DNA of 64,000 nt. It comes from Rallus limicola. Taxonomy: Eukaryota; Chordata; Aves; Gruiformes; Rallidae. This document shows, piece after piece, positions 63,933 to 64,000 of this stretch (the stretch's first letter is position 1; each line of letters starts with the position of its first letter). A program made the translations under genes and the position numbers. The DNA is taken from contig JAKCOZ010000020.1 in assembly GCA_022605955.1 (NCBI GenBank), positions 8,607,001 through 8,671,000 of the forward strand, given 5' to 3'. Under the pieces are notes generated by a model. That model did not search any database and was not told the origin of the DNA. It worked only from the letters and a program-made list of their open reading frames with translations.

Positions 63933-64000
63933 TTTTTACATTTTTCTTCCCACCCGATTCAAAGTTTATCAGTCTGTGCAGAAGTCAGGGAAAATACATG

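Larger units (their letters stand above)
47267..64000. other. 5' intronic or upstream region of ARVCF
   Basis: This region lies upstream of exon A in the gene's direction. The coding exon for the start codon and coiled coil would make an open frame of about 70 codons beginning MED; none exists on the minus strand, so that exon should lie above 64000 and this stretch is probably intron. It contains several CR1 copies, a composite microsatellite at 53428-53479, poly-T at 53847-53864, an exon-like CpG cluster at 56945-57100, an imperfect tandem duplication at 57798-57878 and a second CpG-enriched patch near 63485-63625. Confidence 0.65.

Noticed and set aside
1..64000. CRISPR arrays, bacterial operons, tRNA or rRNA genes
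   Set aside because: No direct-repeat/spacer arrays, ribosome-binding-site-led gene strings or RNA gene signatures were seen. Splice-site structure and CR1 repeats show this is vertebrate nuclear DNA.

Overview
The window is vertebrate nuclear DNA from a bird. It is mostly intron of one gene read on the minus strand. Six exons, each with consensus splice sites and compatible phases, encode an uninterrupted 580-codon stretch of a delta-catenin (p120 subfamily armadillo) protein. I identify it as ARVCF rather than CTNND1, CTNND2 or PKP4, mainly from the armadillo repeat 5/6 exon (VHKEVPGADKYQE, then a basic loop and CFGGKKAK) and the exon B/C segments ([24 protein letters not shown]). The bird assignment rests on several CR1 LINE 3' ends (avian type, with terminal ATTCTGTG-like octamers) and a degraded LTR. 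The LTR looks like a family that is abundant in neoavian genomes (songbirds and relatives). A non-galliform bird is therefore more likely than chicken, but that part is inference. Layout in transcription order, from high to low coordinates: 64000-47267 is 5' intronic or upstream sequence. It holds a 3'-terminal CR1 with a broken reverse-transcriptase reading frame (50650-51542), a (TA)n(TG)n microsatellite, CR1 fragments near 60.2-60.5 kb, and an unexplained exon-like CpG cluster at 56945-57100. Exon A (47108-47266) encodes the acidic conserved block after the N-terminal coiled coil. Exon B (37497-38104) encodes a tyrosine-rich N-terminal regulatory region. Exon C (28249-28748) encodes the linker and armadillo repeats 1 to 3. 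Exons D (19632-19815), E (5455-5572) and F (4063-4234) continue the armadillo domain to about repeat 6. The introns are about 9.0, 8.7, 8.4, 14.1 and 1.2 kb. The coding exon with the coiled coil and main start codon is not in the window and presumably lies above 64000. The remaining armadillo repeats and the C-terminal tail lie below position 1. ARVCF is an adherens-junction protein. Its armadillo domain binds the juxtamembrane tail of classical cadherins, and the N-terminal region encoded by exons A and B is regulatory. No other protein-coding gene, tRNA, rRNA or CRISPR array was seen. The remaining open frames are short, lack splice or homology support, and look like chance. I found no evidence of a new multi-gene system. 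The points most worth a second look are the exon-like segment at 57 kb, with a strong-context upstream ATG and a possible link to a coiled-coil-less ARVCF start in exon A, and the unusually long open frame running from the intron into exon C.
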